Part shown: positions 25,362 through 37,279 of the stretch, piece by piece
How the letters are laid out: each line of letters starts with the position of its first letter
Numbering within the stretch: the first letter of the stretch is position 1
Assembly: GCA_005765155.1 (NCBI GenBank)
Contig: VCCP01000002.1
Coordinates: 248,001 to 312,000, forward strand
DNA from: Zelopaecilomyces penicillatus
Lineage: Eukaryota; Ascomycota; Sordariomycetes; Hypocreales; Pseudodiploosporaceae
Direction of reading: 5' to 3'
DNA: 64,000 nt
Notes under the pieces: generated by a model
Told to the model about the DNA's origin: nothing
Databases searched by the model: none
What the model saw: the letters and a program-made list of their open reading frames with translations, nothing else
Made by a program: the position numbers and the translations under genes

Positions 25362-25588
25362 TACGATCTCGAGTTGGTGGGTTGGTTGTATCCATCGTTC
25401 ATGTCTGGTGAGCTATGACAAAAGCTGCATCTACGCTTTGGCCTATTCATAACATACACTACGTACTACACACACCAGCGAAAAGGTTGGGTGGAATATC
25501 GACGAGGGAGTCTGAGCGTTGGGTGCCTCTTCACAAGAAGTGAGTGAGTGTGAGTGGCTGGGCGGGTGAGTCGTTAGTCTCTTTTGAA

Positions 25589-25632
25589 TGCGATGTGCGA
25601 TGCGTGATCCGCGATGCAAGATGCATGATGCG
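25589..25632. repeat. Degenerate GCGATGC-type repeats
   Basis: Repeated imperfect units built on GCGATG/GATGC, for example gcgatg, gcgatgcg, gatgcaagatgc. Period is about 8-10 bases and irregular. Confidence 0.6.
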
Positions 25633-25999
25633 AACTGGCCGCTTTTGATGCTCGGCCGCATCTGACAATGGGGCTGCGAGTCAAGTAAAGGCCGATCTCG
25701 AGGGGTTTGGGGAAGTAAAAAGAGGCCATACCGCTGGATCTTGCAGCATGCCGACATCCACTTATAGGAGTGTTTGATGCAGAGAGCTTCAGCTTCACAC
25801 CGCTTGCTATAATCCCCTCAAGCAGTGACTAACAACAGGCAATGGACAATGGGCGGTGGAAGAGAATATGCCGGCAATGCCTGAATGTCTCCAACTTGCA
25901 CACACTTCATCAATGCTGCCCCATCCACGATGCTTCCCAACGTTCGGCAGTTTTTGGTGCGTTTTAATAGCTGCGTACGCGCTCATGCCGGCAGAAAAA

Positions 26000-26041
26000 T
26001 TCTCTCTCTCTCTCTCTCTCTCAAAAAAAAAAAAAAAAAAA
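26000..26041. repeat. (TC)n followed by poly-A
   Basis: About 22 bases of TC repeat followed immediately by 19 A. Resembles other compound pyrimidine tracts in this window; no flanking target-site duplication was noticed. Confidence 0.93.
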
Positions 26042-29000
26042 TCACAATCATAATCCAAAGCACCACTTTAGATCTCAGCTGAGCACGTACGGTACTTTTA
26101 CCACTCTGGTTTCGCATCGTCAAGTTCTTTTTTTACCAAACGAAAGCGCTTGGACAATTTTTTTCTTCGTAACAACTAAACCACCCCCCTCCCTCCCTTC
26201 CCTAAGAATCTACTAAGAAAACCGCGCGACGGGCGAGACAAAACTTAGGGCCGCCCCTCCAGCTAAAATTACTGTTCGGGTATCAGTTGAGAGAGATGAA
26301 GATGAAAATAGGTGTAAAAAGATAAAAAAGGCTAATGGAACATGATGGAATCCTGTCGCGCGGAAAACAGTGGCCGCTTCGTAATAGGTCTGTCTGACTT
26401 TTGAGGTCTCGGGCCTTACGAGATTTTTTCGAATTTTTTTTCGCAACACGTGTCGTATTTAGAGATGCCCAACGGAGACGATGGGTGCATCTCCCCGGAG
26501 GAAGAGGAAGAGGGGAATGAGAGTCATCGTCATCATTTATCGTAGTCGACGTTGTCAGGGCGTTGCATCCTCATACCCCATCGTTCGTCCCGATTCCTCA
26601 TCCTGTTTCACAGATGGGAGGGGCGTAGAACGGTCAACGGAAGAAGAAAACAAGAGACACAAAAAAAAAAAAAGAATAAATTACGTTCACTAATACACGA
26701 TAATTATGGTATATTAAAAGATCATGGAGCAGATATTATTTGAGCAGTGACCCCGATATTCAGTCCCGACAACACCGTGCAGTTTCGGAGATTAATCACA
26801 TCGATGTGATTTGACTTGGTCCTTTTTGCCACGATTTGCGATCTCATGTGACTCCACGAGGGCAGTCCAGTGCTTGGGCCAATTTAAATATGGGAATAGT
26901 ACCACCAGGAGGGAACAAAGAAAGGAAAAAAGTGGGAAGTGTGTGAATGTGGGTATGAATGTGTGCGAGTATGGTGTATGATGGGACTGATCTTGAGATT
27001 GATGATCGATCTTCATGACTGTGTGACATTGACAAATCCGATGTGTGGGTGGGTGATTAATGTACATATGAGATTGACTGAGCTGCAGAACACGCCGTGG
27101 CTTACATTCATTTCTATTGTTGATTTGAGTTCTTTAACGATTGATTAACTGACGATGGATGATAAATGATTGATTGCAGTGGGCTGATGGCTGACAATGG
27201 CGGCTGTGATGTGGCGTGTGAGTGTGCGGTAGTGATTTCACATTGATGGGAGAGACAGCCAGCTGGGAGGAGTCGATGGATGGCGCACTCCCCTCAGGTA
27301 CAGGTGAAAGAGAAAACTACAAAGTACCTGCAAACACAGCTTGGTATAATTCATCATGGCACAGAAGGCATCGATACATGAAATAATTGTACTGTGTCAA
27401 TGTCAACCCACAACTGCCGGTCGGGCCATGAATGAAATGGATTGATGGGTATTAACCTGGCTTGTTGGTTGGCTGGATCGACAGCTTGCGTGTGGGGAAA
27501 GCGGAAAAGCTTACTCGCAACCCATCGGAGGCCCGAAAAGTGACGGAGATTTGGAGCCCATGGGATAGATTGCAGATGAATGAGGATAAAATCAGCAGAT
27601 CACAGAGGCGTTGTGGAGGGGAGCGATTGATTGGGGTGATGATGATGATGATGATGTTAATGCATGAATCAAATGCATGGGATGAGATCTGTGAGAGCGA
27701 ATGAATAATACCTAAGTGAATGGAACAAGATCGGTGAAAGGAGTATTAATGAACTCTGTTACCGGGGAGGTTGCCGAAGAAGAAAAGACATGCACACAAA
27801 AAAAAAACACCATAAAATTAAAACAAAAGCAAAGATGCCCCAAAAGAATAAAAAGCCCGAAAAACGACCCGCCCTCAGCTGTCAAAACAGTACATATGTA
27901 CCAATGACGATTATTGGGAGGGGGGGGAGTCAACCGTCTCGTGTTCCTGGACGGTTCCTGAGTCGGTTGCTCACTATTTCCTTTTTCTTTCTTCTTCAAT
28001 CACGATGGTGCCTGAGATGGTACCTGGAAAAAAGAGTCTTTCTTTTTTTGTACAACACAGAAGAGACAGGGGTACACCGTTGAACGGCCGCCCCCCCTCC
28101 ACATGTAAAAAAGGAAAGAAAATGGGATGAACATTTTGACGTGGGAAAAGAAGGAAAGCAACAACGCATGAAAATTGGACATAAAATAGTGCAAAAAGGG
28201 GAGTACAATGTAGAATCAAATGGTGTAGACTTGTATTTAACCCCCCCTCCACTTCCCCCGTGGCTTTTTGAGACAGAAGACACACACCCTTTGATATTTG
28301 ATATACGGAGTACCAATGTCGTGAACCTGTCTGTGATTGTGGGAAATCGAGATGATTTTGAGTTTTGTGCGCACACCCATAGTGTCAAATAGAATAGACG
28401 ACCTGGACCCTTGAAAGGGATGCAGATGCATGTATGTATGATACACGACGCCCTTTAATGTTGTCTTGCCCACGCCGTATGATAAATGACATGCCTAGAT
28501 ATTGTTAAAACATTCAGTCTACTGATCGTTGATATTTGCCATTAAGTACGTAAACTACCGGGTAGCAAAACTCTGCTTGCAATTCATCTTGCCTTGGACA
28601 AAAACACCAACAAGAACGCCACACAACAAGGATTGACAGTTGATTTGTGTTTACGGAAGACCCTTACGATAGTGTACCCTCGTTCGTTAATAGTCCGAAA
28701 CCCGGTGGGACGGTAATTGCCTTTTGGTAGTTAGAGCTTGGGACTTTCGCAATTACACTATCTACGGAAGTCTTTTTAGTTGATTTTTTAAATGGAGATC
28801 TCTTTTTTTTCTTGGGAGCGTTCGCAGCTGGAATAGCACCTAAAAGGCACCGTTGATTGTTTTTTTATTAGATTGGGGCTTGGCTGGACAGTTTAGTGTG
28901 GTGTGGCTCCTGCCGCGCCGGTTTGGCCGGGGCGACTGGCCGCAGACCCGGGCCGTGTTTTTCGGGGGTGTACATGTAGGTAATTATTAACAGACGGAAG

Positions 29001-30830
29001 CAAGACGGAGAGTCTTTCGGTCAGTCTGCCTGGCTGTGCGGACTTTTCTTACCACCAACGACAAACTGCGGACTGGGCGGCTTTTTGCAGGCGATTTGAC
29101 TGGACTGGCCCCGGTGATGGCTCCGTGGATTCGGAGACTTGACCCTGCAGCATGTGCCGTGAGAAGGGAATTGATCACCATTGAGATACTGGGGGAAAGC
29201 CCTGTAACGAATACCTGCCTCCAATGGTTATTTCCTCGTTCTTCTCCCATCTACTGGACACCCACTACGTACTACGTACAGGCTATCCCTCCCCTGCTAC
29301 ATCCACTGTACATCCACTGCAACACCCCCGCGGATCCCTAACCGAACTGCCAGGGCCCCCTAGCAGGCTGGTCCATGGCAAATGCCCATCAACCAGTCAG
29401 GGCCTGTAGCTCCCGTATACCTGAGGTTGTAATTAATTAAGCCTTGGGAGGCGTCCCAAGCCCCCCAAGATCCCAGCAGGTGATGTGCAAATCCGGGGTT
29501 CACTTTTCGATTGTTGTTACCCTACACGGACAAGATGCGATCGGAGAGATAACGATGCAGTGGACATGATTGCGGCAGGGAAAGTGGAATGAAGCTTTAG
29601 GTATAACAATAAATAGTCTTGTAACTGTATGAAGCTACAAGAGAAGGCGCAGGTTAATGTTGAGATTACTAACGTAACGCAATGGTTCGTACAACGGGCC
29701 ACAAGTTTGCAAACTTATTTTTCTACTCCATCAAGTATGGTAGCAATCTTGTCAGCGTCTGCAGGAAACTTTCCGAGTTGAATCAATGATTAGTTATAGT
29801 GATGTAACATCCAGCGATCGGGATGCTACGCTATCGAAGTTAGTGATTCTACGGCTAGGATGCCGGCATGAATCCCGTCCCTACCAGCACGGGCCATGAT
29901 CCAATTACATACGGAAAGCAATATTATGACCATGAAGAAGTAAGTTGGAACAAGAACAAGATCAAAATAAATAAAAAACTTCTCCTTTGTGGTCCAGTCT
30001 CAGGCGGTTGAGGTGAGGTGAGTACTAGACTAAGCAAGATAGCCAGACACGAAGTGCTTATTGAAGATGAAATTTTGCGGCAGCGAGACGGCAGAAGCGA
30101 GTTTCAGAGCCACGGCAACACCAAATTGAGACGTTGGACGATGCTACAACGGGTCCCTCTTCTTTCAAGCCTTTTCAACCGCTTCAACATGGGCTTCGTA
30201 ATAACCGTATTAACGCACATGGAAACGCAGTTGGTCAGGACAACCAACCCAACCGCATATATGTATGGATGGAGGGATGTACGGATACGATGCACGAGGC
30301 TCCAAGCGCGCAGGTAAAAGAGAACGGCCGATGCAAGATGCACGTTTGCTGCAAACGCCCAACCAACACCAAATGAATGCTGAGCCAACCAAGCAGCAGT
30401 ATTTGCCGAGGACGCGAATAGGCAACTAGATAGTAGATGTACAATGGCACACACACACATACAAAGGATGTGCAGAATATTGGAAGGAAGCACGGACTTA
30501 TCATAGTAGCTGCCATGGTAAGGTGTCGGGTTTTTTTGGGTGCATCAAAACTATTGCTGGAGGAAGCTTAAACCCACAAACGCTCGTGCGCATCTACACA
30601 CTTATTGTCCTCCATCCATTCCGGTATAACTGGTATTATGACTATAAAAACAAGGCTGTCAAGCGATGGAGGAGCGGCCGGGCGAATAGGCGGTCCCCAC
30701 ACGCCCATTTCCTCAACGGCAAGGCGATGGCGATGGCAGTAAGACGACCGGGATCGAGGCCATCGGGGTGAAGGGGGGCGCGCTGCAGAACACTTGAGAT
30801 ATTCATCGTACGATCTGACATCGGGAGGAA

Positions 30831-30832
30831 TC

Positions 30833-30868
<36 letters not shown>
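30831..30868. repeat. (ATCA)n tetranucleotide repeat
   Basis: About nine ATCA units in tandem within the desert. Confidence 0.93.
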
Positions 30869-32553
30869 GGTGGACGCCTAATTGATTGACTGACCCGTCA
30901 ACACCCCTCACCCCTTTCCCCACTGAGAGGCGCTTGGCTGTCAGGGCCAGATGGTGTGGAACTCTGCGGAGGACGATGAAGAGAGGACCTCGTTTAGATG
31001 ATGACGATGGAGGAGGCGCTCCGTACCGTTCTGGACCCTTTTTTTCATATATATGACAAGCGAGGCCGAAGCGAGGCCGAAGCAACGACAAACAACAACA
31101 TCATCAACAACAACTGACAGGTTGACAGGTTGACAGCCAACTAGAATACTACTCTGTCTCATACGTACATACATACATAGAATTTAGGCACCAACCCAAC
31201 TAACTTGTGAATCATGACGGAGCGGCACATGACTGGCACGGCCTGCCCTGCCACCTATGGCAACGAGTCGCGGGATGACGAACCCTCAAGGAATGGATTC
31301 CTCCGTCGTGGACTCCGAAGACAGTTGGCCCAAGTGTCTGTTTGTCTGTCTTCACTTCGTGTGAGTGCACTGACGGTTTAGGGCGTTTACCTGCCTTATG
31401 TTCCCCCAATTATAGGTCCATCCTATAATTAAAGGTGTTAATGAAGTCTAATAAAGAGAAAAGTAAAAGTAAACCGGAGCGTCCGTAGGACAAATGTGGT
31501 TTGCGTAGGTAATTAATCATCAGCCCAGCTGGGCTGTCTAGCTGTAGTTCTGTACTCATTGTAATTTCCTAGAACCTATGGGGACTTGGTCATAGCCCTA
31601 TATTATGACTTTGGACGGTTCCCGTCACCATCAATAATTACATCACCATCACCAGAGCGACGTTGAAACAAAAAAGCAGTATAAATGAGGATTTTATGAA
31701 AAAAAGAACATCACAGCAAAATGTACCGTGTCATCTTTTCTCTTCTCGTCTTCTGCTCAGATCACTCACCGGTAGCATGGTGCGGCAGAGCGCCTCATCT
31801 CTCAAACATGGAGCGGAAGAGCACATACATACACGGGAGAGGAAGCGGAATAAAATAAAAATAAAAAAAAGTGAATATTAAAGAAGCTATGCCGCATTTT
31901 ATCGGAAAAAGAAGGACCTCATCATAGAAGCCCGAAATGTTCCATTTTCCAACATTACAGTAATAAGAAACAATCACTATGCTGCATCGAGTATCATCTT
32001 GTGTTTGGTCATAAAAAAACACCTGCACCCTACGGCATACGTAAGCCCCCCCTCCAATTCCCAATGGCCTGGCTGAGCCGCGTGTGTCTTGTTACTGTGC
32101 ATTGCATCGTAAGATTTGAATCTCTGACATACATTAACGATGATTACCTACATTTGATGCCATCTTGCTTTACACCTACTAGCATGGAGATGGAGATGGA
32201 CACAGCGGCTGAGTTCATCTAAATGTTAGTGACAAGCTGGGAGGTACATCCAATACACTCCTAGTTAGTAAGTGCTTTAAGTACTGTTTACTGTCCCACT
32301 AACCGAATCGTTGGACCCACTCTCGGGATCCTCCAAACTGTGCAGCCGGATTAAAAACGCTTTGGCCAATCTGATGACTCTTTGGAAGCGTTTTGCCCTG
32401 CACTGCTCTTCCAGGCTTCAACAAACGTTGCAGGAACAAAAAGGAAATACGTCACGGGCCCAAAGCCTTGAAGGAGATTTGAGCCTCATCAAGACATCCA
32501 TCTTGTCTCCTCACATCGCGAACCCCCCCTCTCCTCTCCCCCTGCTCTTTCCC

Positions 32554-32578
32554 CTCGCCTTCGCCTTCGCCTTCGCCG
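32554..32578. repeat. (CGCCTT)n repeat upstream of carboxypeptidase
   Basis: Four CGCCTT units about 105 bases before the carboxypeptidase start. Such pyrimidine-rich tracts are common in fungal promoters; a role is not shown. Confidence 0.85.
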
Positions 32579-32683
32579 CACAAGGCCCCCCCCCGGACAC
32601 CTGACAAATTTAAAGAAGTGGTGGAAATAGAGACAAGACAAGACAGGTCCTCTAATTGAGACACACACACAAAACTCCCGATA

Positions 32684-35007
32684 ATGTTCGCTGCTGCTGC
32701 CGCTAGCTGGGCCGTAGTCTTGGCCGGCAGTCTCGCCGGCCTCGGTGCGGCGCAGTATCCACCAAAGCCCGAGGGCGTGACGGTCATCCAGTCCAAGTTT
32801 CATGAAGGCGTCTCCATTTCGTTCAAAGAGGTATGCAAATCTTCACTTTGACTCATCTTCAAGAAAATGAGAAAGAGATGTATGCTTTAAGAAATGTTGA
32901 ATGAAAATAAGCAAGACACAAACAACCCAGTTATCAGTGTTCTAACTTAATATGTAAAATCGTTGCTTTATATAGCCCGGAATCTGTGAAACTACGCCCG
33001 GCGTCAAGTCGTATGCCGGCCATGTCCATCTGCCTCCGGGCTTCCTCAACGATGTCGACGGAGGACCGCAAGACTACCCAGTCAACACGTATGTTACACT
33101 ATCTCAATATCTCCTCCAATTTACATTCTCTCCTTTCCTCCCAATCCTTCTCCATATCTCCCCTGAAATGGATGTTTTCATCGATATATATACAAACCCA
33201 AATAGCAATACAACCAATAAACTTACACCCTTACTTCTGCTCAGATTCTTCTGGTTCTTCGAGGCTCGCAAGGACCCGGCCAACGCTCCCCTGGCCATCT
33301 GGCTCAACGGCGGCCCTGGGGCCTCCTCCATGATGGGCCTGCTGCAGGAAAACGGCCCCTGCTTCGTCACCCCGGACTCCAAGTCCACTGTGCTGAACCC
33401 CTGGAGCTGGAACAATGAGGTCAACATGCTCTACATTGATGAGCCGAACCAGGTTGGCTTTTCGTATGATGTGCCGACGAACTGTTCCGTCAGCTTGACC
33501 GCCGGTGGGTTTGGCCGGCTTGCTTGTGATGGTGATGACAATAATGCTGCTCACTTATCATCAAGTCCTCCTCAACTCAACTTGACATCCTACGTCGGCA
33601 CCTTTAGCAGCCAAAAGACCTCCAACACCGCCAACGGCACCGCCCAAGCCGCCCACGCTCTATGGCATTTCGCTCAAACCTTCTTCACCGAGTTCCCTCA
33701 CTACAAACCCACCGACGACCGCATCAGTCTCTGGGCCGAGAGCTACGGCGGGCACTACGGCCCTGCGTTTATGAGGTTCTTTCAGCAGCAGAATGAAAAG
33801 ATTGCAGATGGGACGATTGCCGATGAGAATGCGCACTACTTGCATCTTGATACGCTGGGGATTGTGAATGGATATCTAGATGCGCTTGTGCAGATGGAAG
33901 CCTCCATTTCGTTTCCCTATAACAATGTATGTTGAAACAACTCTTTCTCATTATATCGCACCCTCTTTGATCTCACAAAGACACAACACAGGAGTAACAG
34001 CCTCCTTAATTAACCATCAAAGCTAACTATGTCAGACATACGGCGTTCAAGTCTTCAACCAGTCTATACATGACGAACTCATGCTCAACTTCACCAAACC
34101 CCACGGCTGCAAAGACCAAATGAACCTCTGCCAAGCCAAACTCAAATCCTTTGACGTCGCCACCATAAACTCTGGCCGCATCACCAACAAAGTCCTCGCC
34201 GACCTCTGCGACCACATGGAACCCCAGTGCGAAAACCCCGCCGAGATGCTGTTCATCCAGACCGCCACCACCGCCGCCTGGATGGACATCACCCACCCTT
34301 TCAACGACCCCTTCCCACCTCCTTATGTCCATGGCTACCTCACCCAGAGCCATGTGCTCGCGGCCCTAGGCTCACCCGTCAACTTCACTGTCTCTTCACC
34401 CGCCGTGAGCCGCATCTTCACCAGCACGCGGGATGATGTTCACGGCGGGTTTCTCGATGCAACGGCGTATCTGCTCGATCATGGCGTCAAAGTCCACATG
34501 ATGTTTGGCGATCGCGACTACGCCTGTAACTGGGTCGGCGGCGAGGCTGCGAGCTTGGCGGTGCCATACTCTCGCGCTGAAAACTTTGCCAGCGCGGGCT
34601 ATGCGCCGCTCCTCGCCGGTGCTGGTGATGTTGGAGGTTCTGCAATTCGTGGCTTAACGCGCCAGTTCGGAAACTATAGCTTTTCGCGGGTTTTCCAAGC
34701 TGGCCATATGATTCCTTCGTATGAGCCTGAAGCCGCCTATGCTGTCTTCATGCGCGCTACTTTTAACCGCGATATTGCGACTGGGCTGGAACCTGTTACT
34801 GACAAGTTGGCGACCGAAGGACCGAGCAGTACGTGGCATATGATGAGTGAGATGCCCATCGTTCCTGAGCCGAGATGCTACATCCTAAGCCCAGGCTCTT
34901 GTGTATCAGAGCTGTGGAAGAAGGTGGAGAAGGGTGCTGTGACGGTCAAGGACTGGTTTGTCGTTGATGTCGATGATGATAACGTGCAGATGTCCGAGGA
35001 GTTGTGA
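32684..35007 (+). CDS. Secreted serine carboxypeptidase, S10 family, 637 aa
   Basis: Removes C-terminal residues from peptides, typically in the vacuole or outside the cell. Exons 32684-32830, 32976-33088, 33245-33926 and 34036-35007 join in frame through three GT-AG introns. The N-terminus (MFAAAAASWAVVLAG...GAAQ) is a signal peptide by composition. The catalytic triad is complete: Ser in ESYGGHYGP near residue 252, Asp in GDRDYACNW near 472, His in QAGHMIPSYEP near 536; the oxyanion motif LNGGPGASS is present too. Many N-glycosylation sequons (NCS, NLT, NGT, NQS, NFT, NYS) support passage through the secretory route. It resembles the fungal SCPA/carboxypeptidase S1 group; assignment to a named enzyme is inference. 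The C-terminal tail is acidic and has no obvious GPI signal, unlike some relatives. Confidence 0.93.
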
Positions 35008-35696
35008 GGGAACCAATGCCTTGATATGGTTGTCCAAGCCACCTGTACGAGCAAATCTATCTTTGAGTAATTGACTTCTTGGTAGTTTTATAACCAAGAA
35101 CTAGATTACATGAAACAGACTCCCATGTATCAATGTATTAAAACGTAAGTCATTCCAGCCACATCAAGCTCGATATACCCGCATCTTCCACATCCCCGGA
35201 GCAGTAGAGTCACCTCGGGATCGGTCGATGCAGCTGTTTAGTTTTACGGCCTGTGTCTGTGATGATAATTCAGGGCCATTGAATGTACACCTACGTAGTA
35301 TGTGGTTTTAGTACGCCATGTATGTCTCAGTCCTCCGTGCTGGCTTCTTTGGAGACTCGCGATCCTGAGCTGAAAAGTCACCTGGGCTGCTATGAGTCTT
35401 TGAGCTATGTCTCACTATTCCCAAATCAAGAAGAAAAAAAAAGGAACAGAAACGCCTAGCTGCTGTACTGTAATTTACGTAGTAAAGCTCGAATAATAAA
35501 CAGTGAGAGGAATAAGGCCACATAACATTTGGGTAAAAAGTAATTCGTGTAAGATAGGGGGGCTGATAAACTATTAATACACACCAAAGCCATCCTCAAA
35601 CTTGAGACCATCAGGTATTCAATCCTTCGCCTTTCTACAAATCGTCGTTCTTCCTCTAACACCACACACTTATCAAACCCTTACCGAACTGCCAAT
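35008..35696. other. Intergenic region after carboxypeptidase
   Basis: About 0.7 kb, 3' flank of the carboxypeptidase and upstream of the Gly-rich locus. No supportable gene. It contains short palindromic words such as ACGTAGTA and one run of A. Confidence 0.6.
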
Positions 35697-36423
35697 ATGA
35701 AGACTCTCACCGTCTTCATCATCTACATTACAGCCGCTATGGCAACCCCAATAGCCAAGGTTAGCAAGAAGATTATAGACTCTTCTTTTTGCCACCAGAT
35801 GACTTCACTAGCTAACACAGAAGCCAGCAAGCTACTACTACACACTCAGTTGCCCGCCAGGCCGCTCCAGGCGCAGGTCTTGATCTTGATGGGGGCGTCG
35901 ACGCCGGCCTCGGTCTCAACGTCGACGCTGGTGCCAGGGATGGTGCCGGCGATCCTGTCGATGGTGACTTGCGCAGCGGTTTTAATATCGGTGCTGGTGC
36001 CGGTGTCGGCGGCGGCGGCCCTGGCGGACGTAATTAAGCAGGTTTCGGCTCCGGAACTGAAGTCACACAACCAGTTGCCCGCCAGTTTGAAGCAGAAATA
36101 GATGCTGTGGCCAAAGCCGGTGACATTGCGCTTGATGCTGCCCTCAATGTCACTGGTGGAGCTGTCGGGGATGTCGTGAGTGGCGACCTTGACAGACGTA
36201 ATGGAGCACAACTAATTGCCCGCCAGGTTAAAGGAGTATTCAGTCCTGACTCGCACGGCAACGCCGGCGATGGAGGTCCGCTTGATGCTGTCGGTGATAT
36301 CCCTACTGAAGCTACCGGTGCTGTCGGTATCGAAGCTGGTGCCGGCTTTGGTAGACGCAGTTAAGCGGGTTTCAGCTCCAGAGCTGGAGTCACAGAATGG
36401 ACTATATCAAGGCCCAGGTTAAA
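35697..36423 (+). pseudogene. Degenerate Gly/Asp-rich repeat locus, possible broken secreted-protein gene
   Basis: An ATG at 35697 opens a good signal-peptide-like stretch (MKTLTVFIIYITAAMATPIA). Downstream, a different frame from that of the ATG reads as a low-complexity Gly/Ala/Asp-rich protein (for example GAGLDLDGGVDAGLG and GAGAGVGGGG), interrupted by TAA near 36033 and again at 36362-36364. The DNA word coding VARQ/IARQ (ttgcccgccag) recurs near 35850, 36071 and 36213, and a weaker copy near 36408; the segment that follows each stop (aggtttcggctcc versus gggtttcagctcc) is also repeated. This suggests a repeat-built secreted protein gene that has lost its frame. Alternatively, the stops lie in very short introns (about 50 nt) and the gene is alive; donor signals for that are poor. 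Family unknown. Confidence 0.4.
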
Positions 36424-37279
36424 GGTGCTCCTTTGATGATGACGGGGCTGAAAACACACCTCTTGCTTGGTGCCTGTGTTAGTAGTAATGGGCGGTGGTT
36501 GTGTGTTTCTATTAAGTAGCTACATAGGCAGCAGCATCCAGATCACTTGAGCTTGGCGTCATGAATTTCAGGCATCTTGCTTCTTCCTTGAAAGATCTTT
36601 GAGAAACCCCAGTAATAATTATCAGGAATCCGTGTTGAGCATGCCCTGTTAAAGGTGGCGAGAAATGGCTAGATATAACAGAGACGGTGGCCTGTTATTT
36701 ACTAAATATTGTCCGTCATTTAGATATACATGATCAAAATATAACCTGCCTACTATCTACATAGTCATCATGCCAGAACCTCTGCTATAACTGAATGAAC
36801 ACCAACCAGCACTGGCGGACCTACGACTTGAACAAGGCGTGATGGCTTCATGTGGTCAGCAACACGAACCCATCTGGGGTCTCAAACATGAACCTCTAGA
36901 CTAATTGCCCCCCTTACAACTCGGACATCACTCAGCACCGGATAATGTAAACGGCTTAGTATTCTATTCACAATATATCAAGACCACCATCCACCTTTAG
37001 TAGCCATCAGATGCCATGTCGCTCCTCAACACACCCAACCCATACATGTAGCGCTCTCATCGCTCGAGAGCTCTCAAAATTGCATTGATCCTAAGGTACG
37101 CCATACATACGGCACTCTACCCAAATGCGCGTTCCAAGTTATACATCACTGCCGTTTGCGTACGTGCAGATTCGGGGAAAAGAAGCCCTCTTAAAAGAAA
37201 AAAGAAAAAGCATTACAAACCAAAATATCCAACACGTCAACTACTTTGTGAAAAGTAGATATCCGTAGCTCGCCAACTC
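36424..37279. other. Intergenic region
   Basis: About 0.85 kb, no supportable gene. It lies between the Gly-rich locus and the 3' end of the minus-strand gene ending at 37280, and includes A-rich sequence (37195-37215) in that gene's 3' flank. Confidence 0.6.

Larger units (their letters stand above)
18768..32683. other. Gene desert of about 14 kb
   Basis: Between divergently placed genes (disordered protein on minus, carboxypeptidase on plus) no coding gene is supportable. Open frames of up to 281 codons exist, but they run through microsatellites (poly-Ile/poly-His from GAT/ATC repeats), overlap each other in several frames, and lack domains. The stretch carries many simple repeats listed separately, several homopolymers of A, T, C or G, and recurring short palindromic words such as TACGTA. 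It may hold long promoters, UTRs or noncoding transcripts; nothing in the sequence proves this. Confidence 0.6.

Noticed and set aside
30831..30868. CRISPR-like array
   Set aside because: It is a plain ATCA tetranucleotide repeat with no spacers; the organism is a fungus.
18768..32683. Transposon or RIP-silenced repeat island as explanation of the desert
   Set aside because: No transposase or reverse-transcriptase remnants, terminal repeats or strong AT skew could be seen by eye; remains open to a proper repeat search.
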